Origin: Patella vulgata
Lineage: Eukaryota; Mollusca; Gastropoda; Patellidae
Direction of reading: 5' to 3'
DNA: 64,000 bases
Assembly (NCBI RefSeq): GCF_932274485.2
Contig: NC_065883.2
Coordinates: 69,049,210 to 69,113,209 of the forward strand
The stretch's first letter is position 1, and each line of letters starts with the position of its first letter. This document shows positions 45,266 to 56,219 of the stretch, in pieces. The position numbers and the translations under genes were made by a program. The notes under the pieces were generated by a model. The model made no database searches, was not told the origin of the DNA, and saw only the letters and a program-made list of their open reading frames with translations.

Positions 45266-45957
45266 GAGAGAAAATGGGGTTTAACGTCCACTCGACACAA
45301 ACTAGGTCATTTCGGGACTAACACATGATTCAATTCTATTTCAATAATTCTCTTGCGCTTATAGGGGTCTTTTTTAGCAGTGGGAGGAAACTGGAGGACC
45401 CAGAGAAAACCCATGAGGTTGTACAGGTGACCCTATTCCTTGTCACATACAACCTGGGAATCAAACCCACGCCAGTTGACTCAATGACAGACCTTATGAT
45501 ACAGCGTGCACATGCTAACCATTCTGCCATCCAACCTCCCCAGTAGGTAGGACATTGGCTCCCGTGTTCCATCCCTGCGTTGGCCATTAAAGTTCATCAG
45601 GATTTTCCGGAGTGGTTCCCGCTTGTCAGTGATGTAGGACGGAAAGCCTGGCAAGGTACATTGTATAGTTGTTCGGATGGTCTGTGTACACATTGGTGCG
45701 CATGTAAAAGATCCCTTGACAGTTGGAATTTGAAATAAGAGTAGGCCGTAGTGACGCTGTCCAGGCAAAATTTCCGTCATAGCACACTGTATACACGGGA
45801 CCTCAGGACCTTGTATTTGTCAGGTCCTCCGTCCTGCATCACTGACAAGGGAGAACCATGCCGGAAATCTAGATGAACTTTCTCAGCCAATGCAGGGATC
45901 GAACATCCGACCTCCAGGATAGTGAGTCAGCACCTTACCCACTTAGCCACCCTGATC
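45266..45957. repeat. SINE cluster in right intron 8: A, B and inverted B
   Basis: A minus-strand family A copy (45266-45543) and a plus-strand B fragment (45545-45790) mirror the left-arm pair. A further minus-strand B fragment (45791-45957, 'CGATCTCC'-type head to 'GGGACCTCAGG') is joined end to end with the first B. This extra piece is absent from the left arm. Confidence 0.7.
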
Positions 45958-45982
45958 TGCCTTTGAAACTAAAAGTGGCATA

Positions 45983-46004
45983 TAGATAGATAGATAGATA
46001 GATA
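45983..46004. repeat. (GATA)n microsatellite
   Basis: About five GATA units lie between the SINE cluster and exon 9 of the right copy. Confidence 0.9.
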
Positions 46005-46997
46005 TAACCGACTGAATATCATATGTTGTACATGTATTATTGTTTTATAATTACAGCAAAAGGGTCAAGATGAATTTGATGTAACCATACAAGGTCCGTG
46101 GATGAAAAAATGGGAACTGGTCCACATGAACCATCATACCGACAAACTATTGGATGAACAAACAATGACCACATGGCATAAGGCTTAATAATGATGACTA
46201 CTTTATATGGAAAATGGCCTAATGATGCTTACTACATTAATACATGTTTTACAAGGGGCTTTTTTTATTATTATTTTTAGAATTGTTTTAGATTTAATTC
46301 TACTCTTCTGCTTGTTCTTCTTTTTCTTGTTTGACTGTCTTCGTACAAGTCTAAGATACTTCCAATGCAAGTACAATCAACATAAAACTTGACATTCTTG
46401 TTCCTTGGACAATTGCACATCATCTTTTTGTTTTTATGATGTCATAATTCCAAGATGACTGCAATGATGTCATTGTGAAGTTATTTTTAAATTTATGTGT
46501 GACAGGTACCTTGCAGGCTTGTATTCCATTCAGGATAGGTTGTATAAATGTAAATATATTGTGAATAACTGAATGAACCCGGTTAATATTATGTATACCA
46601 CATTCAGCCAGTAGGCCACCATTAAAACTGATTGGATAGCGTGTATACATCTTCCACATTGAAAGTTCGCTGGTTGGATTCAAGCAGGAACTAATTAAAC
46701 TTGTCGGACATGTGGTTTAAACCTGATAATGCAATAAAACTGTGAAGTCTCATGTTCTCCTTTAAACCTGATAGTGAATAAACCCCTGTGTTCTCCTTTA
46801 AGAACCTGATAGTGAATAAAACTGTGATGTCTCATGTTCGGCTTTAAGATGTTCAGATGAAATAGTTTTAGCTTTAGATGAATTGTTTATCAGATTTTTA
46901 AAATTATTTTACTGATCGTAATGTAAACATTGTTTTGTTTTTTATTCTAAGTATTTATTTGTTATGTTCAGATTATGTTATGTTTTTAGATAATCAG

Positions 46998-47162
46998 TCC
47001 AATCTCGTGGGTTTTCTCCAGGTCCTCCGGCTTCCTCCCATTGCTAAAAGACTCCTATGCGCAAGCGAATTATGGAAATAAAATTGAACCATATGTTAGT
47101 CACGAAATGACCTAGATTGTGTCGAGTGGATGTTAAACTCCATTTCTCTCCCTCTCTTTTTT
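46998..47162 (+). repeat. 5'-truncated SINE A with target duplication, right arm only
   Basis: It starts within the central conserved part ('CTCGTGGGTTTTCTCC') and ends 'AACTCCATTTCTCTCCCTCT'. The 15-bp duplication TTTTTAGATAATCAG lies at 46983-46997 and 47163-47177. The left arm has the single uninterrupted site near 8428-8445. Confidence 0.85.
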
Positions 47163-47241
47163 TTTTTAGATAATCAGGTTATCGTTCTTAATCTAAAGTG
47201 TATATGTAATTTTATTCTGTCGGTCATGGAAAACAATGATA

Positions 47242-47520
47242 AATGAAATGAAATGGGGTTTAACGTCCTACTGTTCTTCTCCGACTGGGCTAATGAAGAT
47301 GGGCATATCCCATACATTGTGCTATGAGGGAAATTTTGTGTGGACAGCAGCACTACGGCCTACTCTTATACCGAATTCGAACTGCCAAGGGATCTTTTAC
47401 ATGCACACCAATGTGTACAAGGAACCTTGGTTTTCGTCCCATCCGAATGACTAGACAGCTGTCCTTGTCAGGCCCTCTGTCCTGTACCACTGAAAAGGGG
47501 AAACCACACTAGAAATTTCT
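47242..47520 (-). repeat. SINE family B, mirror of the left-arm outer copy, cut by LINE
   Basis: It pairs with 8145-8358 and marks the outer end of the detectable duplication. Its tRNA-like head is missing where the LINE tail (ATGAA)n begins at 47521. Confidence 0.75.
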
Positions 47521-48755
47521 GAAATGAAATGAAATGAAATGTGGTTTTATGGCACGTCAGCTCTAACCGGGCTATATTGCGCCAAACATATGGTGATTAT
47601 TTGGAGACAGGCTAAATTATATCACAGAACAAATTACATGCATAAATAAAAACAATATCACAGTAAGTACCATTAAAAATAAAATCTATCTTTTATGCAT
47701 ATAACTATCTAAAATACAAAAATGAAATGATATATAAATACAAATTAAAATTTATGATAAAAACCTGTCTCTTAAAAAGTCTAACACTTTCCCATATAAA
47801 CCCGGTTGGGCAAACATGTGATGTAATGATTGACAATGATAAAAATGCGATCTAATATCCTTGAGATGCTTGCACTCAATCAAAATGTGCTTCACTGTCA
47901 AAGGAACAAGACAGTGCTCACATTCTGGTTGAGGCTCTCGCTTTAATATGAAAATATGCGTTAAAAAGGTATGACCAATGCGAGAGCGACACAAAACAAC
48001 TTCATCTCTCCTGTTAGACCTGTAGGAGCTTGGCCAGTCTCCTAAGAGAGGCTTAATGTGATGAAGATTGTTTGTGCCTGCAAGATCCCAAGACCGTTGC
48101 CAGCGGTCATAAATAAAATGATTAATAGACGTTTTAAAATCTGTATATGGAGTTAAAAATTCAGATATGGGAAGATCTAAAGCAGACTTGGCAGCCGAGT
48201 CTGCTTGATCATTCCCTTTGATATCCATATGACTGGGGAGCCAGCAAAGGACAATGTCCTTGCTGATCAACCCGTTAGATAATAGCAGACTATAAATGGG
48301 TGATCAAGCTGTTTATTGTTTATTGCTTGTAACGAAGACAAAGAATCAGTAAAAATTATATACTTTAAGTTAGATGATGATTGAATGAACTCCAAAGCCT
48401 GAAGAATGGCCTGGAGTTCAGCTGTAAAGATGGAAGCAGCAGGTGGAAGGCGGACAGATATGGTGTCACGGTAGCCGAAGCTACCCGAACATCATCTTTC
48501 GAACCATCTGTGTAAATTTGAGCATAATCACCATATTTAGACCTCAGCTCTCGAAATACAGACTGAAAAACCGTTGAGCTAGTATCTCTCTTTTTATGTT
48601 GTGTAAGATCGAAGACGATCTTTGGGGGAGACACAGCCCACGGTGGAGTCCCAAAGAAAGGGGTATTCGCAATACTGTCAAGGCTGATACCAGCCTCAGA
48701 CAAAAGGGGTTGTATGCGAATACCGAATGGTAGAATAACTTTAGTCTTGAGCATA

Positions 48756-50285
48756 TATACTATTCAAAAAAAGTAGGGGATATTTGATTTTGGGGGCATA
48801 ATACTAAAATATGCAAATGACTACGAAAAAAGGCACTATAGAACCTAACAGAAGAAACATTTCCAGTTACATGTGACGCCCAAACGCACCAATAGCTACC
48901 GCATGGAATGCAGGTGATGCTTGGGATCATCATGGGGGTCCAACCCATGATTTGCACGACTCTGACTTTGAATGTTACAGTCATTGTGGCATTGAATTCC
49001 AGGGTGGAAACATCAGTTTAATTGTTTTAGTGACCAGAAAACAAATTTTGATATGCGTCGGCTTACCCAAAATGAAAGGTTACGTGCCCTTGGCATGCTA
49101 CAGATCGGCACAACACAGGCGGTTGTGGCGCGGACGATGAATGTTTCTCAGTCTGTCATAAGCAGGCTATGGTCCAGATACCGTGATACACAATCTGTAC
49201 AGGACAGACCACGCTCAGGTCGACCAAGGGCGACAACTCAAGCCCAGGATCGATTTATCCGTACCTTGGCCTTGAGAAATCGTGTCATCACAGCAAATCA
49301 GATCAGCGCTCGTCTTCAAACAGACACTGGTGTGAGAGTGAGTGGCCAGACGATTCGGAATCGACTGCATAGGGGTCACCTTCGCGCCCGACGTCCTCGC
49401 GTGATCCCTTGTTTGAGAGATCATCACATTCAGGCAAGACGTCGTTGGTGTAGGGATCGTCAACACTGGGATAATCGACGCTGGAGCAATGTGATGTTTT
49501 CAGATGAGTCAAGGTTCACTGTTGATTTTTTGGACAGACGTATGAGGGTGTGGCGTCGTCGAAACGAGCGCTTCCAAGACGTTAACGTCATCAGACATGA
49601 TCGATTTGGGGGTGGTTCTGTTATGGTGTGGGGGGGCATCACTGTTGCTGGAAGAACGGCTTTACATGTTGTTGCAGGGCGTGTTACAGGCCAGTACTAC
49701 CGGGACAACATCTTGGCAGTCCATGTTGTGCCGTTCGCACGACGTCATGGCCGCCGTTTCATCTTCCAGGATGACAACGCAAGATGTCACAGGGCCAGGA
49801 TCGTTACAGGTTACCTCCAACAACATCACCACATTACCTTGGCCAGCACTGAGTCCCGACCTCTCCCCCATCGAGCATGTCTGGGACATGCTTGGACAGA
49901 GGTTACGTCAACGTGAACAACGTCCTGCCAATGTCCAAGAACTTGCTGCTGCATTGCAACAGGAATGGGACAATCTGGACCAAAATGACCTTAGACGTCT
50001 CATTAGGAGTATGCCACGTCGGATCAATGCTTGTTTGGCAAACAGAGGAGGATTTACCCGTTACTGACTTGGTTGTGATGCTGTGGTAACTTTGCTGTTT
50101 GACCCCGGGTATCATTTTACCCTTATAATGGTCAGTCTGTGCCTTACTTAGTCTAACGATCATTTGGAATAAATCGATGAATGTGAACTTCATTTCATTT
50201 TGTCATTTGTTTCTTCGTCAGTTTCATTAGGTGACTTTAATAACACTCAAAAATCAAATATCCCCTACTTTTTTTGAATAGTATA
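48756..50285 (+). mobile_element. Tc1-like DNA transposon, near complete
   Basis: Inverted ends TATACTATTCAAAAAAAGTA (about 35 bp matching) lie inside a TA target duplication (TATATAC on both sides). The transposase gene is on the plus strand. It sits in the linker/RNase H junction of the I-clade LINE and is therefore younger than that LINE copy. The family also has a deleted member at 33077-33801. Confidence 0.85.
49053..50067 (+). pseudogene. Tc1 transposase, DD34E, one frameshift
   Basis: The N-terminal paired-type helix-turn-helix (NVSQSVISRLWSRYRDTQSV) is followed by an AT-hook-like RPRSGRPRAT. The catalytic core has the first D in FSDESRF, the second in FQDDNARCH and the E in LSPDLSPIEHVWD, 34 residues after the second D. 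The first frame covers the gene to about 49835. There one indel moves the reading to the frame that ends at 50067, so the protein of about 338 residues is broken once. Tc1 transposases cut and paste at TA sites. Confidence 0.85.
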
Positions 50286-51319
50286 TAAATGCTCATGATA
50301 GGGTCTAAATATGGTGTTAAATGAAATATGGTTTGGTAAAGATGCTATTTTCGTAGCATACTGCAGGGCCAGTTTATCACGTCTGTTGTGCAGTGAGGGC
50401 TCATGCGCCTCGACGTTTAATGCTCCGAAAGGCATCAGAGGAGAAATTGGATGATGAATTGAATGAAATTGTACTGGCCAGAGAATTAGCAATATCAGGA
50501 AATGTTGTCAAGGTGGTATTGTCAACATTTAGATGGTTAACTGATAAAGCACTACTTTTACCTTTAATTCTACGAATCCTATCCCATACCGATTTGGAAG
50601 TGGTACGGGAATTTATCCTTGAGACATAACCCTGCCATGAAGACTTCTTTGCTTGGCGTATGGTTCAATTAAGAGAAACCTCGGCCATGTCTTTGATATT
50701 TTTAATGTATTTTTAAATAAATCAGAAACGTCCTCTGTATTAGGACGCTTCTGTTTCTTTTTATTTATTGGTGTGGGGGGGATTGGGGAATCCATGAAAT
50801 ATTTTTTTTAAATTCACCCCTCGTCGTCCCCCAGGTTACTTTCCTGCCTACCAGGGGGAGGACTAGCACGGACTACCAGTGCATTGCCTCAGGGCTCGAC
50901 GAGGGGTATACTCAAGCCAGAAAGTATAAATACTTAGCCAACCTGATTGACCCAAGCCGCCGCTCTGTGGAATGTACTCAGGGCACAAAGGTAAACTTGC
51001 TGAGTGAAAACAAAGCAATGAAATTGGAAAAAAAACGTACATTCTACAGAGCTAAAAAGGACCAAAGCCGATTGATCAGAGTGGGCCACTCTGACCTCCC
51101 GTCTAAGTGAACCATGGGCCAAAGTAATGTGTTGGAGAGAAAGGGCTCGCAAGCCAAATCCCCACTCAATTACCAGGATCCCACTCTCCACCGACACGGG
51201 TCGCAACGCACGGCAAACACGTTGCCCCATTACAGGGATCCTTTTAGTCGCCTTTTACGACACGCAGGACATACGAAGGGTATATTCTTATCACCCCCTA
51301 CACCCCGGGGGGGGGGGGG

Positions 51320-51493
51320 TAAGGGTCTAAATATGGTGTTAAATGAAATATGGTTTGGTAAAGATGCTATTTTCGTAGAATACTGCAGGGCCAGTTTATC
51401 CCGTCTGTTGTGCAGTGAGGGCTCATGCGCCTCGACGTATAAACTGTCCACTGGAGATGTACGAAATGCTCCTAAACTGATTCAAAGTCCTTG
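51320..51493 (-). mobile_element. I-clade LINE fragment (linker region)
   Basis: The minus strand reads LGAFRTSPVDSLYVEAHEPS, HNRRDKLALQYSTKIASLPN with one in-frame stop upstream. It duplicates the linker found at 50290-50440. It abuts the 5' end of the larger LINE and may be its target. Confidence 0.65.
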
Positions 51494-52196
51494 GAAATGA
51501 AATGAAATGTTGTTTAATGGCACTTCAGCTTCAACCGGGCTATATTGCGCCAAACATATGGTGATTTATGCGAGACAAGTTAAATAAATATCACAGAAAA
51601 AGTATTATATGCATAAATAAAAACAATATCACAGTAACTAAAATTAAAAATGAAATAAACCTTGTATGCATATTAATATTTAAAATACAAAAATGAAGTG
51701 ATAAATATACAATTAAAATTTATGATAAAAACATGTCTCTTTTAAAAAGTCTAGTATGTTACAATATAAACCCGGTTGGGCAAATAGATGACGTAGAGAC
51801 TAAGTCCTTGGTTGTGTATGGTGTCGAGCTCTTTGAGATAAGACTCGCGGGCAGACCTATACACAATACACCCATAATCGAGTTTTGATCTTATTAAAGC
51901 TCGATATAATCGGAGCAAGACCTTACGATCTGCTCCCCAGTCAGTATTTGATAAGACTCTCAATATGTTGAGGGCTTTCAGACATTTCTTTTTTAGGCTT
52001 TTAATTTGGGGGATAAATGATAATTTCTTATCAAATATCAGCCCCAGAAATTTGGTTTCATCCACAACTGGAAGGCGGTTGCCATCCAAATAAAGTTCTG
52101 GATCTGGATGCAAACCTCCTTTCTGACAGAAATGCATGCAGACAGTCTTGGATTTCGAAAAACGAAATCCATTTTCGGTTGCCCATTGTTGTTATC
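51494..52196 (-). mobile_element. I-clade LINE fragment (RT thumb joined to 3' end)
   Basis: The minus strand begins in the thumb of the reverse transcriptase (TVCMHFCQKGGLHPDPELYL, FLGLIFDKKLSF, RSKLDYGC), then jumps at about 51800 to the 3' untranslated part and the tail CATTTCATTTCC at 51494. It is 5'-truncated with an internal deletion. Confidence 0.7.
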
Positions 52197-53870
52197 TAGA
52201 AGGAACCGGTCGTAAATAGAATATCTCCACGAGGTTTATTCTCGGATTGGGAGGATGATTCGAGTCAGTTAGGTTCTTATAATATTCATGGGATGTTGGT
52301 GTCAGGTTTTTCCATTCATAGGAAGGGTGTATCAGATAAGGGGGATCAAGTTTGTAGGCAAATAACTTTGGCTAACCTGGATTCCGAAGAAATGAAATAA
52401 AATGTTGTTTAATGACAGGTCAGCTCCAACCGGGCTATATTGCGCCAAACATATGGTGAATCTAACGAAACAAATTATCACATAAATGAATTTATATATG
52501 TAAATAAAAACAAATATATTAATTTAAAAAAAACAAATCTTTTACATATATAAATATTTAAAACGATATACATGATTAAATATATACAATTAAAATTGAA
52601 AATAAAATTTTGTCTCTTAAAAATGTTAGCACTTTATCATATAGCTCCAGTTGAGCAAATAGCTGACGTACTGACTGGCAACGGTAGTATTTAGATCTAA
52701 TATACTTGAGATGTTTGCACTCAATCAATATGTGTTTCACTGTCAAAGGAACATGACAGTGAACACATTCCGGTTGAGGCTCTCGCTTCAAAATGAAAAT
52801 ATTAGTTAAAAAGGTATGACCAATGCGAGAGCGACACAAATCAACTTCATGTCTCCTGTTGGTTCTATAGGAGTTGGGCCAATCTCCTAGGAGAGGCTTA
52901 ATGTGATGACGTTTGTTTGTGCCTGCAAGATCCCAAGACCGTTGCCAGCGGCCATATATAAAAGAAATAATGGGGGATTTAAAATCGGTGAATGATAAAA
53001 GGAATTTTGATATGGGAAGATCTAAAGCAGACTTGGCAGATAAGGCTGCCTGATCATTCCCTTTAATATCAACGTGACTAGGGAGCCAGCAAAGACTGTG
53101 TCCTTGCCGATAAACTCGTGGGATAGTAGCAGACGATGATTCCGAAAAGGAAATGGTAGAAAATCAGAAAAAGGATTCTAATTTTAGATTTATACTGGCC
53201 TGGTTTAAGGAGGGTAATTCCTCATTAGAAAGTTAATCCTTAGTAGTCCTGCCGCTAAATATTATTGGATACATACGGAATTGTTTTACTTAAATGAAAA
53301 GGGAATTTTAATTACAAAGGATCCCTGTGATGGCTCGTCTCAATTAGTGGTTCCTAAAAATTATATACAGGAAATTATCGCATTGTGCCATGATCTCCCT
53401 TCAGCGGGGCACCAAGGTTTAAAGAGAACTCAAAAGAAAATTAGAATTAATTATTTTTGGTACTGTATGTCCAAAGATGTAGCGGCTTATTTGCAAACCT
53501 GTAGGGTTTGTAGTACTTGTAAAAAGACTACTTTTCATGTTCGTTCGGGCCTCTACCAAAGTCAACTCGGGGTTATGAACATATTCTAATGATGGTAGAT
53601 CAGTTTACGAAAGTGTCTTCAGTTATCCTCGCAAACGGCTGAAGTAACTGCACAAGCCACAGTAGACCAATTCTTCTCTCGTTTTGGGTATCCTTTCCAA
53701 ATGTTCACGGATCAAGGTAGTAACTTTCAGCGTGAACTGTTTAATGAGTTCCGTCATCATATGCAAATCCATAAAGCGCGAACTACTCCGTATCGCCCTT
53801 CTTCGAATGGGCAAGCAGAAAGGTATAAAAGAACTTTAATGGATGTTTTGTAGATGAAAAACAAGATAAC
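52197..53870 (+). mobile_element. Broken Ty3/gypsy fossil, integrase region
   Basis: Two plus-strand parts lie either side of the LINE fragment at 52388-53128. The right part has a zinc-binding integrase N-terminal domain (about 53390-53525) and integrase core blocks (about 53640-53850). It differs from the whole element at 56943 and so represents another, older gypsy lineage. No LTRs were found. It is broken in several places, and its left limit is uncertain. Confidence 0.65.
52388..53128 (-). mobile_element. I-clade LINE 3' fragment inserted in a gypsy fossil
   Basis: It has the RNase H end and C-terminal finger (CRSRIGHTFLTNIFILKREP, CVHCHVPLTVKHILIEC) on the minus strand, with tail CATTTTATTTCATTTC. 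GATTCCGAA at 52379-52387 and about 53129-53137 is the target duplication. Confidence 0.72.
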
Positions 53871-54895
53871 TGGAATCAACATTTAGTCTGTTCCAGGCGA
53901 CACAACGACTCGAAAATTGCTTACTATTTCTTGAATTTTTAGTTAAAATTTAACGACCTACCTTCGATTGTCACCCCATTACTTTCTTCGTCGAACCTTG
54001 ACGCCTATAAATTCGATAAAATCCTTTATTCTCTTGTTAATTTCACATTTTTCCGACACTAAACAATTTCTCAGAACATAAACATTACCACTGCGCTTGC
54101 GTAAATTGGGTCACTCGTATATCAGGTAGGGGTATAAGGTATTCCACAAATCGGGTGCATTCGTTTAATAATATTTGTGCTGTAGGGTTCGCCCGTTTGT
54201 TTTGCGGTAGTGCGAGGGGTGTGTGTGTGTGTTTTAGGTTTCTTTGGTTACCGGTATTTTAATATTCATAGTATTGCATATCTCCTCAAATATTCCTCAC
54301 AGAACACTTATTTTCTGAATTAGATGGCATGGTAACCTTTCTGATAAAGTGTAAATTTGTACGATATCTTATAATTTTATGGACTTAAATAGTTTTGATT
54401 AACGGTATCTATTTTTATATTCGCGTTCCACGGGCACACATTTGTTTCAGATATTGTTGTAGAATAGATAGAAAAAACGAATCGTAGAAAATATAATTCC
54501 TTGAACAATGGACCATCCTTTCATCATGCATTTGCAAGTGCACGATGATGCGTGTATATAAGAAGGTGGATTATATAAGTTTATGCCTCTAAAGGGGGTG
54601 GCTCCAGAACCTTAGATATCCGTAAAGAGTGTACATTAAAAGAGTTAGAAAAGGAAATATTTGATTTGTTTTTTCCATCAGGTGTTTGTAAAATTCAAAA
54701 CAAATACATAAATGATACACAGAAATATTACTTGGCGAATTTTACAGGTTAAAAGATTGATGGTGTTCTAAAAAAATGGTAAAAATTTTACCATCCAAAA
54801 TTACTTGGAGGAAGTATTAACCCATCCAGTTAGAATATACCTACACAGTGTTTACCGCCAAGGTTTGTTGATATGAAATGAATGATATATTGGGA

Positions 54896-54926
<31 letters not shown>

Positions 54927-55655
54927 TTTAGGGTTTTTTGTACTGGTATTAATGTTGAAATAGTATTATAATTCATTTCACAATTCCTTAACTCTGATCT
55001 AAAAAAAAAATCCAAACTTGTTGATGTAATATGTTTAATAGTTTTAAATATCCTTAAAGAAAACACACAATAATAAAGTGTAATCTCTAAATGTATTACA
55101 AACAAAAGCAATTGGATTAACTTTTGAAGAATAAGAGATGTAACCTAAAGCATAAATAACGTTTTGAAAATATATTATAATTAATATTTTAAAAACTTGC
55201 AATCATTTCAACCTAATAATATCCAATAACTATGAAAGTTTTACCCCCCTCTTACTCATTTGAACACTATCCGAAGAGTTTTCCTTATTCACAGCTCTAC
55301 ATACAAGCAAAATAACAATACAATCCCGTCACAGTTTTACAATTTCATCCCTTTAATAGCAATTCTCAATAGTAATAAATGACCTTAACTGTACACTAAG
55401 CATCTCTATAATTACTAATGACAAGTTAAAAATTCCATTTCTAGACATTTAGCCCTTCTCACATATCCTTTACTGACAGACATAAAACATAGGTTGTTGC
55501 ATATTTATTCTTTTGTAGGGGCATTTAAAAATCACCCAAAACTGGTCAAGAGTAAAACCCATGAAGTAATTATCAGAAATAATAAAAATTTGGCTGGCTT
55601 CTATTTCTTCATGGTGCTAAAATTTAATATGCACAACATGGGCTGGTAATCAGAT
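53871..55655. other. Unassigned AT-rich interval
   Basis: No gene, SINE or element end was recognised here. The only clear item is a (TA)n run at 54896-54921. Short open frames are AT-rich and unsupported. Confidence 0.3.
54896..54921. repeat. (TA)n microsatellite
   Basis: Thirteen or so TA units in a row. Confidence 0.9.
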
Positions 55656-55659
55656 GCTA

Positions 55660-56215
55660 TAACTGTTCAAGTTATTGGAATAGGATTCTTCGTTTCATGA
55701 ACATAAACACTGGGTATAAATTTCAAATCAATCGGATAATAACTTTAGTCACAAGGAGGGTCGCCAGATATTGAAAAGTGATCAAGGGCAATAAGTCTGA
55801 AAGTAATAATCAGCTTATTTATCTCATGAACAAAATGTGTATAAATTCCAAGTCAATCGGTTGATAACTTTAGCATCTTGATCAAGGGCCATAACTCTGG
55901 CAGTAATTATTGGAAATCGCTGAAAATCATTAGGCGTCTTCGTCTCATGAATTTACACACTGTGCATCAATTTCAAGCGAATCGGACGACAACGTTAGCC
56001 TCTAGAGCGTCCACAAGATTTTAAAAAGTGAAACGTGATCATGGGCCATATCTCTGGCAGTGAAAATCAATGGGCTTCTAAGTCTCATGGCCATAAACAC
56101 TGTATATAAATTTAAAATCAATCGGATGATAACTTTAGGCCCTAGAGAGTCCACAATCTGACCGACGGAGGCGACGACGATATATTTCAATGTTGGCGTA
56201 TAAAATTTGCAACCT
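55660..56215. repeat. Degenerate tandem repeat ending in a GACGACGAT block
   Basis: Four or so units of about 120 bp carry 'CATAAACACTG..TATAAATT', 'AATCGGATGATAACTTTAG' and 'GGGCCATA.CTCTGGCAGT'. The array ends with 'GGAGGCGACGACGATATATT' and GGCGTATAAAA. The piece at 43212-43590 is of the same kind in reverse. Layout (core repeats plus short CG-rich tract) recalls pearl/helentron-like elements. Confidence 0.55.
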
Positions 56216-56219
56216 GTAG

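Larger units (their letters stand above)
28767..46188 (+). pseudogene. Phytanoyl-CoA dioxygenase family pseudogene, right copy
   Basis: Exons correspond one to one with the left gene: 28767-28977, 30169-30288 (2a), 33887-34007 (2b), 35259-35359, 36206-36347, 37064-37158, 40182-40289, 42639-42723, 44970-45168, 46057-46188. Splice sites are kept except after exon 2a. The lesions are a 4-bp insertion in exon 1 that shifts the first 18 codons into a stop, TGA in exon 2b, TGA in exon 3 and a net +2 in exon 6. Exons 4, 5, 7, 8 and 9 stay open and keep the HQD, H and R ligands. Tryptophan in 'HPVWN' is Ser here. Loss of function is inferred from the number of independent lesions. A short transcript could still be made. 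Confidence 0.88.
27804..47520. repeat. Right arm of the giant inverted duplication
   Basis: This arm is the mirror of 8145-27155, ending inside the shared SINE B copy where an I-type LINE begins. Private to it are the exon 2 duplication with 2.4 kb of extra sequence (30289-32690), a Tc1-like deletion derivative (33077-33801) and a TTAA MITE (34024-34538). Also private are an L2 LINE (37529-40124), a 1-kb insert (40491-41505), a foldback (42192-42602), a G/C-run MITE (42822-43005) and a SINE A (46998-47162). Confidence 0.9.
47521..51312 (-). mobile_element. I-clade LINE, internally deleted, split by a Tc1 transposon
   Basis: Minus-strand order: a 5' untranslated part at 50800-51312 ('GTCGTAAAAGGCGACTAAAA'), the ORF1 start (SKTWPRFLLIEP, about 50620-50795) and a piece before the reverse transcriptase palm (VWDRIRRIKGKSSAL, about 50440-50630). 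These are followed by a linker (VEAHEPSLHNRRDKLAL, about 50290-50440), RNase H (IYTDGSK near 48510; WLPSHMDIKGNDQAD near 48220) and a C-terminal CCHC finger (CEHCLVPLTVKHILIEC). The tail is (CATTT)n. RNase H plus this finger points to the I superfamily. The palm is absent, so it cannot move by itself. Confidence 0.72.

Noticed and set aside
50393-50629. 78-residue plus-strand open frame
   Set aside because: The minus strand of the same stretch reads as LINE coding sequence (VWDRIRRIKGK), so the plus-strand frame is a shadow.
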